Shown here: one piece after another, positions 1 to 6,871 of the stretch
Layout: every line of letters begins with the position of its first letter
Position numbering within the stretch: the first letter of the stretch is position 1
From: Gemmatimonadota bacterium
Lineage (GTDB): Bacteria; GCA-2686955
Direction of reading: 5' to 3'
Assembly: GCA_002686955.1 (NCBI GenBank)
Contig: NYZA01000206.1
Location: forward strand, 1-11,428
Length of the DNA: 11,428 bases
The notes under the pieces: model-generated
The model's database searches: none
Told to the model about the DNA's origin: nothing
Seen by the model: the letters and a program-made list of their open reading frames with translations, nothing else
Position numbers and translations under genes: made by a program

Positions 1-51
1 ACGGTGTAGGTTCGTGCGGATTCGGTGCTTCGCGCCGGTTCGACGCGGAGG

Positions 52-66
52 CATAGTGGTACTATG
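52..66. promoter_or_regulatory. Perfect inverted repeat overlapping a possible extended -10 element
   Basis: CATAGT-GGT-ACTATG is a perfect palindrome with 6-base arms around a 3-base spacer. Its right half overlaps TGGTACTAT (57-65), which fits an extended -10 (TGnTAnnnT), so a dimeric regulator bound here could occlude RNA polymerase. It lies about 110 bases before the first gene. No good -35 is visible. That it is an operator is inference; a 6+6 palindrome can occur by chance. Confidence 0.3.
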
Positions 67-176
67 TCGCACAAGTCGAGCCGGTGGGAAGTGCCGAAGA
101 CGTGCGGACATACGCCGTCGCAGCAGAAATCTGGTGCGGAATCCGGCTTAGGCAAGAACAGCCCCGGAGGTGTCCC

Positions 177-1526
177 ATGCTCGTACGTCGCGCACTGCTC
201 GTTTCGGCGACCCTGACCAGTCTCTCACACGCGATCTCGTTGGCTGCGCCATCTCGAAACGCTTCGGCGCAAGAGGAGCGTGTCGGAGAAATCGGTCCGG
301 ATCTTCAGGAAAAGCCGGTCCTGGCGACGATCCTCCTCAATCCCGAGCACGAGGAGCGGCTACGCGAAGTGGAGATCCTATCGCCGCGGAAGGTCGAGGG
401 GCTTCTCGACCTGGCCCTAGAGGAAGCGCGGTGGATCGATAATCTGGTGCAGCGTAGCAACGCCAATCTGCGCGAGCTCCCCAGCGGTTTGGCTCGTCGA
501 CGATCGGTGCAGATATCCGACTACGAGGCCGAAGTGGCGGCGTTGACCGCGAGCTCCCGGAGCGGCCTGGCGGAGCTGCTCGACGCGCGCGAGGCAGAGC
601 TCTTCCTCACTTGGCTGGATGAGGCGTGGAGCCTGGATCGAGCGCGGGCGCGGCGGGACGAGGACGAGGCGGGGCTGCGCTACACCGTCTTCCTGACCCA
701 GTACTTCGGCTACTCGAACTACGAGATCGCCATTCCCGATAAGTATCTGAAGTTCGCCAATCTCGGGTGGGAGTATCACCCCGGCTACGAGGACCCACCG
801 TACAACGTGACCCTCCGCTACGAAGGTCGCACCGTCACGGCGGTCGGGGTGCTGGACGTGGGTCCCTGGAATATCGACGACAACTACTGTAACGCTGCGA
901 ACCAGGCGGAACGTCCCCGCCGACTCTTTACCGATCTCCCCCGCGGGATGCCCGAAGCACAGGCCGCGTACTACAACGGGTACAACGGCGGCCGGGATCA
1001 GTACGGACGGACCGTGCTCAACCCTGGTGCGTGCGACGTCACACCCGAGGTCGCGTCAGATCTCGGACTCGCCTATCTGCAGAACGCCTGGGTCGAGGTC
1101 GAGTATTTGTGGGAGGGGGAAGAGGGCGCGGAGTGGGTCTTCGACAATCCGACCGCGCGCACACGCGGCGAGTGGATCCTGGGTAGCTCATCGAACGACA
1201 AATACGGCTCGAGCTACATCTGGTCCCCGACCGAGCCGGGAGGTACGCGCGTCGCCTACTGGGCGGTGGACATCGCAAGCGCGGGTAGCTACGAGCTCTA
1301 TGCTTGGTGGCCCCAGGGCAGCAACCGTTCGCACCAGGCGCGACTAGGCACGCGCATCGGGGGTGTGATCCATTCCGTCGTCGTCGACCAAAGAAGCGGT
1401 GGTGGGCAGTGGAACTACCTCGGCACCTACAACTACCCGCAAGGGCGATCGCTCATCGGCGTGTCGAATGACGCTCCCGCCGGTGCGGTTGTTTTGGCCG
1501 ACGCCATGCGATTGGTAGAGCGTTGA
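177..1526 (+). CDS. Secreted protein with DPBB-like core and golvesin/xanthan-lyase C-terminal domain
   Basis: 449 residues. The start at 177 is chosen because GGAGG (166-170) sits six bases upstream and the protein then opens with a Sec-type signal peptide (Arg4-Arg5, hydrophobic stretch to about 24, likely cleavage near ASAQ at 29-32). Residues 50-165 are mainly charged and predicted helical. Residues 168-312 hold a Tyr/Asn/Gly-rich domain with the motif VLDVGPWNIDD (225-235) and later CDVTPEVASDLGL. This resembles RlpA-like double-psi beta-barrels of cell-wall proteins; that assignment is by resemblance only. Residues 320-447 match the golvesin C-terminal/xanthan lyase carbohydrate-associated domain well: VFDN, YGSSYIW, YELYAWWPQGSNR, QWNYLGTYNY and a final VLADAMRLV. 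The protein probably acts outside the cytoplasm on or near wall or matrix polysaccharide. No catalytic residues could be assigned with certainty. The START-domain gene follows 92 bases downstream in the same direction. Confidence 0.85.
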   Translation: MLVRRALLVSATLTSLSHAISLAAPSRNASAQEERVGEIGPDLQEKPVLATILLNPEHEERLREVEILSPRKVEGLLDLALEEARWIDNLVQRSNANLRELPSGLARRRSVQISDYEAEVAALTASSRSGLAELLDAREAELFLTWLDEAWSLDRARARRDEDEAGLRYTVFLTQYFGYSNYEIAIPDKYLKFANLGWEYHPGYEDPPYNVTLRYEGRTVTAVGVLDVGPWNIDDNYCNAANQAERPRRLFTDLPRGMPEAQAAYYNGYNGGRDQYGRTVLNPGACDVTPEVASDLGLAYLQNAWVEVEYLWEGEEGAEWVFDNPTARTRGEWILGSSSNDKYGSSYIWSPTEPGGTRVAYWAVDIASAGSYELYAWWPQGSNRSHQARLGTRIGGVIHSVVVDQRSGGGQWNYLGTYNYPQGRSLIGVSNDAPAGAVVLADAMRLVER

Positions 1527-1618
1527 CCGAAGGCCGGTCCGAGTGTTGAAGCCACCGCTCGCATCTCTCGCGGCAGCGCAACAACGCGTTTGATTCGTTC
1601 TTCTGTCTGGAGACCACG

Positions 1619-2377
1619 GTGCACGACCTGCTTTCAGCCACCCTCGTTCTGACTCTCACCCTATCGGGGGATTCTCAGCTGCCCCCCGGACACGCGACAG
1701 ATTCCGTTGTCGCACAGAGCATGCAGGCGTTGCTGAATGAGCCGGAGGGGTGGCGGCTGCACGCCGAGAAGGGGCGAGTTCGAGTCTTCCAGAAGAAGAT
1801 CGAGCCGCTCGATCTGACGGCGTACATGGGGCGCATGGTGTTGTCGCCCGAGGCGACTCCGGACGCCCTCTTCGGCGCTCTGGCCGACGTGGATCGCCAC
1901 CCGGAGTTCAACAACATCTTGGTCGACTCGCGCCGGCTTTCCTGGGACGGTAACATGCGCGATCTGTGTCAGATCATGCGGGGGCCGCGATTCGTGCCGA
2001 TCGCAAAGCGATTCTGGTTCAGTCGCAGCATCGAGAGCAGAAACGTCGACGGCACGCCGGGGCACCACCGCAGCGCTTGGCTCCGCCTACCGCCGACCGC
2101 CTATCCGGAGATCCGCGCCGAGTTCGCGGAGCGCTACCGGGGTGCCGTGGAGGTCCCCCTGAGCTTCGGCTCTTGGGAGTCGCGGCCCCTTTCGGAGGGT
2201 GTGTTCGAGTTGACCTTCCGCACGGTGAGCGATCCGGGTGGATCGGTTCCCAACTTTCTGGCCAATTGGGCGACCCGCGGGGCCTTGCCGGAGAATATGC
2301 TGAAGTTGGAGGCCGCGGCGATAGAGCGCGCCCGGGGGCTCGCCGAGAACGAGCAGGGCGGCGGAGATCCCTGGTAG
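1619..2377 (+). CDS. Exported START-domain lipid-binding protein
   Basis: 252 residues, starting at GTG. GGAG (1609-1612) lies six bases upstream and no earlier in-frame start has a comparable site. The N-terminus (residues 4-16, LLSATLVLTLTLS) is hydrophobic and followed by a polar linker, suggesting a signal peptide, though it lacks the usual basic residues. Residues 42-240 fit the START/SRPBCC lipid-binding fold: EGWRLHAEKGRVRVFQKK at the first strand, a DALFGALADVDRHPEF helix typical of START proteins, and SDPGGSVPNFLANWATRGALPENMLKL at the C-terminal helix that lids the cavity. Proteins of this family bind a hydrophobic ligand (sterol, phospholipid or fatty acyl); the ligand here is unknown. 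An acyl-CoA-binding protein gene lies downstream, which is suggestive of lipid handling, but a 229-base gap and a possible separate promoter argue against strict co-transcription. Confidence 0.85.
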   Translation: MHDLLSATLVLTLTLSGDSQLPPGHATDSVVAQSMQALLNEPEGWRLHAEKGRVRVFQKKIEPLDLTAYMGRMVLSPEATPDALFGALADVDRHPEFNNILVDSRRLSWDGNMRDLCQIMRGPRFVPIAKRFWFSRSIESRNVDGTPGHHRSAWLRLPPTAYPEIRAEFAERYRGAVEVPLSFGSWESRPLSEGVFELTFRTVSDPGGSVPNFLANWATRGALPENMLKLEAAAIERARGLAENEQGGGDPW

Positions 2378-2454
2378 TTCTCTGACTGGTCGATCCAGCG
2401 AATGACTCCTCCTACGTCGGCGAGGATCGTCGTGGGAACCGGCAACCCCGGAAT
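2371..2454 (-). pseudogene. Remnant of the C-terminal end of an AhpC/TSA-type redoxin gene
   Basis: Read on the minus strand, this stretch gives about 27 residues: LPVPTTILADVGG followed by VIRWIDQSENYQ. This resembles the end of AhpC/TSA (peroxiredoxin-like) proteins, where a Pro-x-Pro-x-Thr segment and a G-V-V-R-W strand precede a D-x-D/E-Y motif and a final helix. The final helix is missing, because the frame runs into the antisense of the START gene, whose stop overlaps the remnant. Upstream bases show no continuing redoxin sequence, and the resolving-cysteine region is absent. This is a short match, so a chance resemblance is possible. Confidence 0.4.
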
Positions 2455-2521
2455 CCCGGGTGGTCTTGAACGCGCCGCTTGAGGGGATCGGCGATTCTGG
2501 TCATGTTCCGGCAGGTCCCAA

Positions 2522-2530
2522 TGCTACGAT
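2522..2530 (+). promoter_or_regulatory. Possible extended -10 promoter for the acyl-CoA-binding protein gene
   Basis: TGCTACGAT fits TGnTAnnnT and nearly repeats the TGCTACGCT found just before the enolase-superfamily gene in this window. Transcription from here would give a leader of about 70 bases. No convincing -35 hexamer is seen at the usual spacing. Confidence 0.3.
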
Positions 2531-2606
2531 CGACAGCATCAATCTACCGACGGCCGCGGCTCCGGCTGGCAGGGGCCAGAACGGAGCGCTCCCAGGAGTC
2601 CTGACC

Positions 2607-2879
2607 ATGCCCGAGCTCGAAGATCGATTCCGAACCGCGGTTGCTTTCGTGCAGAACGCCGACGGGGATTTCAAGCCCTCCAATGAGCTGAAGCTTCGGA
2701 TGTACTGCCTGTACAAGCAAGCGACCCAGGGCGACGTGACCGGCAAGAAGCCTGGCATGATCGATTTCGTCGCCAGAGCCAAGTGGGAGGCCTGGGAAGG
2801 ATTGAAGGGCCTATCCGCGGATGAGGCGATGGAACAGTACGTGAACGAGGTCGAGAAGCTACGCGCCGAACTGGAGTGA
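2607..2879 (+). CDS. Acyl-CoA-binding protein (ACBP)
   Basis: 90 residues, the normal size for a stand-alone ACBP. The ATG at 2607 is preferred over upstream in-frame starts because AGGAG (2594-2598) is eight bases upstream and the four-helix family homology starts right after it. ACBPs bind medium- to long-chain acyl-CoA in the cytosol and buffer the pool for lipid synthesis and oxidation. Visible family landmarks are MYCLYKQAT (32-40; Tyr33, Tyr36 and Lys37 are expected ligand contacts), GD at 42-43, KPGMIDF, AKWEAW (58-63; Lys59 expected to contact the CoA phosphate), GLSADEAMEQY and Tyr78. There is no signal peptide, consistent with a cytosolic role. A convergent peptidase fragment ends 100 bases downstream. 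Confidence 0.93.
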   Translation: MPELEDRFRTAVAFVQNADGDFKPSNELKLRMYCLYKQATQGDVTGKKPGMIDFVARAKWEAWEGLKGLSADEAMEQYVNEVEKLRAELE

Positions 2880-2978
2880 GCCGGATCGGATGACACGGCC
2901 CGCGAGCTTCTGGGCGGGGTGGATTCTCGGCGAGATCCGGCTTTGGTGACGCGCATCCCCTCGACGCGAGGCCGACTC

Positions 2979-3512
2979 TCACCCATCGTCGTGCGGCGCG
3001 CCGAGCCGCATGACCATGATCGGCAACACCCAATCGCGAAAGAAAAGCCACAGATTGAACTCATAGGCGGAATCAAGGTGCGCACTCAGCACCACCCGGC
3101 GGCGGACTTCGTGACGCGGCGCAAGAACGCCCACGACGTTTTCCCCTTCCGCTTCGGGAAAGAGAGGATCGACCAGCTCGCGGTATCGCAGCAGCTCCGA
3201 AGCCGTGACGATCAATGATGCGATCGACCAGAGCACGCACAGCCACGGCCAGGTCCGGAAGCTGATCACGGCCGCGAGATAGAGAATCACACTCAGGGGA
3301 ATCGATCCCAGAAAGGCCCGCGGATGGCAGAGGAAGCGTTCGCAGCGGACATCCAACCCGAGCGCCCGCCAGCGCTCCGCCAGCAGCGCGCCCAGCCGAC
3401 GTTCCGCTTCGCCGCACGACTCCCGCGGACCGATCTCTTCGATCACGCGGACGATGAGTCGATGCGCGTCGGCTCCCAGATCGGTGACGCGGGAGTGGGG
3501 CCGGTGATGCAT
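2979..3512 (-). pseudogene. Truncated M28-family metallopeptidase gene, 5' part only
   Basis: 177 residues from ATG at 3512-3510. On the minus strand GAGG lies nine bases before the start and TACAAT (3538-3533) a little further up, so the 5' end looks intact. The protein begins like membrane-associated M28 peptidases: a helical stretch RLIVRVIEEIGPRESCGEAERRL, an amphipathic LLAERWRALGLDV segment, hydrophobic stretches near 70-86 and 90-104, then GENVVGVLAP and VVLSAHLDSAYEFN. His145 and Asp147 are the first zinc-binding motif (HxD) of the family. The expected later ligands (Glu-Glu, Asp, His) and more than 200 further residues are absent: the frame stops at 2979 and no other minus-strand frame between 2880 and 2979 resumes the homology. 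It is therefore almost certainly inactive as a peptidase. A retained membrane-anchored product cannot be excluded. Confidence 0.72.
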
Positions 3513-3532
3513 GATGGGAATCCTCGGAGCGG

Positions 3533-3538
3533 ATTGTA
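3533..3538 (-). promoter_or_regulatory. Likely -10 element (TACAAT) of the truncated M28 gene
   Basis: On the minus strand TACAAT (five of six matches to TATAAT) is 20 bases before the ATG at 3512, giving a short leader containing the GAGG site. The same hexamer stands before the PI-PLC-like gene. No clear -35 is visible. Confidence 0.35.
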
Positions 3539-3742
3539 CGCGATGCTCGGCGACGAGGAGCCCTTGCCCGGCATTGGTGTCGGTTCCGCTGCGGACGATT
3601 TCCTGGCCGAAGGGTTTATGACTTGGCTCGGAACCAGCGGCCTCCCATCCGGATACTTTCCCGCCCCGAATGCCGGGGAGCCGCCGCGTTACTCTTGTAC
3701 CCACGTCGGCGCTGCGTGGGACCCGACCAAGGCGAGACACCG

Positions 3743-5371
3743 ATGCGCAAAGCGACCACATCACCGATCCGCCGGCGCGAAGCCCCGAGCGCCTTTGCGG
3801 CTCCGATCCTGCTGGCCCTTCTGGGATTGCGCCCGGCTAGCGCCGCGCCGGCCACCGCTTCCGCGCAAGGCACTCTGCACCTGGAGCTGCTCGACGAATT
3901 GCGCCGGCCCACGGCGGCGCGGGTCTACGTCACAGGAAGCGATGGCGAAAGCCACCAACCCCAGCCCTCGATCCACCGGACGACGCAGTATGACGACGAG
4001 CCCTACTACTACGTGGCACGGCGGGCGAGGATCGACTTGCCACCAGGAGACGCCCTTATCGAGATCTCACGCGGCTTCGAGTATCGATTGCGCTCGCTCG
4101 AGGTGTCGATCGTGAGTGGTGTGGAACAGACGGTCCGCGTGGATCTCACGAGGTGGATCGATATGCCCGCGCAGGGCTGGTACTCGGGCGACGGCCATGT
4201 GCATATGAACTACGGCGGTCCCATCCACCGGTCCCCGCCGGAGGGGCTCCTGATGTTGATCGCGGAAGATGTCCACTATGGAAACATGGTCGTTGCCAAT
4301 AAATGGGGCAGCAACGTAATTGACGACGAGTACTTCACGGGCGCGGTCCACCCACTCTCACGCCCGCGACACATAATGCGCTGGAACGAGGAATTTCGAA
4401 ACGACGGACTGCTGGGCCACATGTCGCTTTACGCCCTGACCGAGCTTACGGACCCTGTCTATACGGGCTTCGGCGGCAGCGACCAACCCTACGATTTTCC
4501 CTTGAACGCCGATATTGCCGATCAGGTCGCCGAGCAGGGCGGGTATGTGACGGGCGCCCATCCGAGCGTCTTTCTCGGCGAGTATCAAGGTGGCGAGCAC
4601 CTCATCTGCATCGCCCTCGGCAAGATGTCCGGGCTCGAGATTATGGGATACGGTGCGTTTACAGGTGGCGCCCGCAACATGCTTCACCTTCTTTGGAACG
4701 CTGGGTTCCGCACTGTGCCCACCGCGGGGACCGACAGTTTCCTCAACTCCACCTCTGGAGACCCTGTGGGCGGCGCCCGTTGCTATGCCCGCATCGATGG
4801 GGAGTTCAATGACGAATCCTGGCTCGACGCCGTACGCGCGGGGCGAACCCTCGTTACCAACGGTCCCGGTCTCTCCCTCTCCGTCGATGGTCATCTGCCG
4901 GGCGATGTGGTCTACTGGTCCACAGGAGACCCCCCTCTGAGCGTTTGGGTGGAAGCCGCCTCGCCGTGGCGACTGAGCGAGGTCGATCTGGTGATCGACG
5001 GTGTCGTTGTCAGCCGGGAGCGCGACGACAAGAGGCAACTGTCTCTTTCGGCGGATATCGTTCCGGAGAAGACCGGGTGGATCGAGGCAGCGTGCTCGGG
5101 CCCCCCGGGTCGTTTCGTGTTCGGCGGGGGAATCTTCCGTGGCACGACCCAGTTGGCCTCAACCGCGCCGGTCTGGGTCGTCGTCGACGGCCAGGCTCAC
5201 GAGCCTTTTCAGGCGGCGGTGACCGAGCTCCTTGGATATGTAGACGGTTTCATAGAGGAAGCTCGTACCGTAGGCGTCTACGCAAATCAGGCGCAGCGCG
5301 ACCACATGGAAGAGATCTATGCGACGGGGAGGCAAGTGTACGTAGATCTTCTGGCAGACCGTTCCGAGTAG
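3743..5371 (+). CDS. Exported CehA/McbA-family metallohydrolase (PHP-like)
   Basis: 542 residues. The start at 3743 is chosen because a purine-rich site (AAGGCGAG, 3729-3736) precedes it and the protein begins with a signal peptide: basic residues at 2-12, hydrophobic 17-29, likely cleavage near ASA/AQ between 33 and 42. Residues 43-135 look like a beta-sandwich (carboxypeptidase-regulatory-like). The PHP-type metal site is suggested by GWYSGDGHVHMN (145-156; Asp150, His152, His154), GAHPS (His273), LEIMGYG (Glu299) and TAGTDSF (Asp331). Residues 355-378 (SWLDAVRAGRTLVTNGPG) are a hallmark of CehA/McbA proteins, followed by a C-terminal beta domain. Characterised members hydrolyse carbamate or other ester/amide substrates; the substrate here cannot be named from sequence. 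The gene is divergent from the broken peptidase and convergent with the PI-PLC-like gene (72-base gap, no clear terminator hairpin seen). Confidence 0.87.
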   Translation: MRKATTSPIRRREAPSAFAAPILLALLGLRPASAAPATASAQGTLHLELLDELRRPTAARVYVTGSDGESHQPQPSIHRTTQYDDEPYYYVARRARIDLPPGDALIEISRGFEYRLRSLEVSIVSGVEQTVRVDLTRWIDMPAQGWYSGDGHVHMNYGGPIHRSPPEGLLMLIAEDVHYGNMVVANKWGSNVIDDEYFTGAVHPLSRPRHIMRWNEEFRNDGLLGHMSLYALTELTDPVYTGFGGSDQPYDFPLNADIADQVAEQGGYVTGAHPSVFLGEYQGGEHLICIALGKMSGLEIMGYGAFTGGARNMLHLLWNAGFRTVPTAGTDSFLNSTSGDPVGGARCYARIDGEFNDESWLDAVRAGRTLVTNGPGLSLSVDGHLPGDVVYWSTGDPPLSVWVEAASPWRLSEVDLVIDGVVVSRERDDKRQLSLSADIVPEKTGWIEAACSGPPGRFVFGGGIFRGTTQLASTAPVWVVVDGQAHEPFQAAVTELLGYVDGFIEEARTVGVYANQAQRDHMEEIYATGRQVYVDLLADRSE

Positions 5372-5443
5372 ACACGATTTGCTCCCACGCCCTTACGTCA
5401 CGACTCCGAGTGCCGCACGCCGCGTTGGAGGTCGCCGGCGCGT

Positions 5444-6658
5444 CTAATGAATGTTCCCATCCAGCGCGATGCTCTTGAGCGCTGGCTCACCGGGCAAGGG
5501 CACAACGGCTTGCGTCGACACCGACCCGGGCGGCGCGAAAACCGGAACGATCATCGTGAGTGTCGCGACACCGCCGGGATTTGCTGCCGCCTCGCCGATC
5601 GGATTCACTTGCCCCAGCAGATCCGAGCGTGTGCCCTGTAGCCCCGGAATGGTCTCACCGATCCCTTGGCCGTCGAAGCCGGCGCCGAAGTAGACCCGTG
5701 CTCCCGGTTCCAGGCCGCTTACTTGTAGCGAGGCGGAGTCTCCACGCGAGAAACTTGTCTGGGTCATCCATAGCGGTGGCAAGGGCCAAGTGTCGTTCAG
5801 TGACCACACGACGTCCGAACCCTGCCCCAGATCGAAATGGTCGACCGTCACGAAGTTGGGAAGGTGATCGGCGGGGTTCCATGCGCTGTGTCCCCAACAC
5901 TCCACTGCCCGGTTGTGCAGCAAGGGATAACGGTTGACCAGATTCGCCACGCCTCGATCGGAGCCGAGCGGGCCCGTGATCCAGTGATTGAAGATGAACA
6001 GATCGGCGCCCGGCGTGCCCCGGCCATCTTCACAGGTGAACTCCTCGACGTTGTGGTATTCGAAGGGCAGCTCCCAGGCATGGTCCCACACATAGTGATG
6101 CCAGGGCAGAAGCGCCGCGGAATCGTCGGTGAACACCACCAGAGGGGTTCCGGCAGTGATCATCTCCAGCAGAGTCGGCCAGGGGGCTCCGATCGGATGC
6201 GCATAGATATAGTCGATCAGACCCGTATCGACGAACGACGCCTCCGTCTTTTCCTCGGACAAGTACGACTCGAAAATGATCGTCACCACCTCGTTCGGGT
6301 TCGAGTCGAGAAAGGTCTTGATTTCGCTCAGCACAGGACGCAGCTTCTTCTTCCCCCACGGACCGCAGGTGCCATGACAGAGATAAGCACGTCCCAGGTG
6401 TTCGTATGTATCGAGCATCAGAGCGCGTACGCCGCTTTCTAGCTGCCAGGTGACGTTCTTCAACTGGTTTGGCGACGGAATCAGGAAGCCATAGTCTTGG
6501 TTCGAGTATGCGTTGTGGGTCGTGAGGTAGGCCACTTCGTTGTAGGGGCGATCGCATAGGCGCAGGTCGCCGTTGCAGGGATCGGCCGCTATCGCGGGCG
6601 CACAACCCGCCACGAGCAAACCGATCAGACGATCGATCGTAGGGTTTCTCGCCGCCAT
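5444..6658 (-). CDS. PI-PLC X-domain-like phosphodiesterase, probable lipoprotein
   Basis: 404 residues. The ATG at 6658 is chosen because GGAG lies seven bases upstream on the minus strand and the protein then starts with an export signal. That signal ends in LVAGC (15-19), a good lipobox, so Cys19 may be lipidated; signal peptidase I cleavage after AIA (22-24) is the alternative. Residues 37-290 form a PLC-like TIM barrel: YLTTHNAYS (His48, first catalytic His), ALMLDTYEH (Asp83), AYLCHGTC (His95, second catalytic His), VVTIIFES (Glu130) and TPLVVFTDD. Bacterial PI-PLC cleaves phosphatidylinositol by two-His acid-base catalysis, but many relatives have other or unknown substrates. Residues 297-389 (GDSASLQVSGLEPGARVYFG through VATLTMIVPVFAPPG) look like a separate beta-sandwich domain of a type found on secreted proteins. 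Cys28, Cys35, Cys94, Cys98, Cys209 and Cys254 could form disulphides, consistent with an extracytoplasmic location. Confidence 0.85.
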   Translation of the reverse strand: MAARNPTIDRLIGLLVAGCAPAIAADPCNGDLRLCDRPYNEVAYLTTHNAYSNQDYGFLIPSPNQLKNVTWQLESGVRALMLDTYEHLGRAYLCHGTCGPWGKKKLRPVLSEIKTFLDSNPNEVVTIIFESYLSEEKTEASFVDTGLIDYIYAHPIGAPWPTLLEMITAGTPLVVFTDDSAALLPWHHYVWDHAWELPFEYHNVEEFTCEDGRGTPGADLFIFNHWITGPLGSDRGVANLVNRYPLLHNRAVECWGHSAWNPADHLPNFVTVDHFDLGQGSDVVWSLNDTWPLPPLWMTQTSFSRGDSASLQVSGLEPGARVYFGAGFDGQGIGETIPGLQGTRSDLLGQVNPIGEAAANPGGVATLTMIVPVFAPPGSVSTQAVVPLPGEPALKSIALDGNIH

Positions 6659-6700
6659 GTGCGCTCTCCAGCGTTCCGCCACACCGTTCCAGTCCAAGCC

Positions 6701-6706
6701 ATTGTA
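6701..6706 (-). promoter_or_regulatory. Likely -10 element (TACAAT) of the PI-PLC-like gene
   Basis: On the minus strand TACAAT (five of six matches to the sigma-70 consensus) would start transcription about 35 bases before the ATG at 6658, leaving room for the GGAG site. The -35 region does not match consensus. The 213-base gap to 6872 is a divergent intergenic region serving both genes. Confidence 0.4.
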
Positions 6707-6855
6707 TCGTCGTCCATCCGGCGACATCGCGTGTTCTGCGGATTCGGCATACAAAGGGGGGCGCGAGTCTGTCGCTCTGGATCGGTTCGGCCAATGTCAG
6801 AGCTACCGTCGGCCGTCGGAATGAAGCGCTGTTTCGCATGATCCTCGCGAAAGCC

Positions 6856-6864
6856 TGCTACGCT
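6856..6864 (+). promoter_or_regulatory. Extended -10 promoter placed for a leaderless mRNA
   Basis: TGCTACGCT ends seven bases before the ATG at 6872, so transcription would start at or next to the A of the start codon. No Shine-Dalgarno sequence is present in the preceding 20 bases, which fits leaderless translation. The TG motif compensates for the lack of a visible -35. Confidence 0.45.
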
Positions 6865-6871
6865 CGCACCC

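Noticed and set aside
1-54. Leftward gene starting MPPRRTGAKHRIRTNLHR at position 54 on the minus strand
   Set aside because: Only 18 codons lie within the window, with no ribosome binding site and no recognised family, so it cannot be supported here.
2460-2606. In-frame upstream extension of the acyl-CoA-binding protein with earlier start codons
   Set aside because: The added residues have no family match, whereas ATG 2607 has AGGAG at good spacing and yields the standard 90-residue protein.
2881-2940. CCGGATC and GATCCGG inverted arms as a terminator
   Set aside because: The 7-base arms are separated by 46 bases and no T-run follows.
3623-3742. Earlier start for the CehA/McbA gene
   Set aside because: The extra 40 residues would put the signal peptide inside the protein.
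3513-3764. Longer N-terminus for the truncated M28 gene
   Set aside because: It would be antisense to the start of the CehA/McbA gene and lacks peptidase-like sequence. ATG at 3512 has both a ribosome binding site and a -10 at suitable distance.
5372-5443. Bidirectional terminator between the convergent CehA/McbA and PI-PLC-like genes
   Set aside because: No stable stem with a T-tract is visible on either strand.
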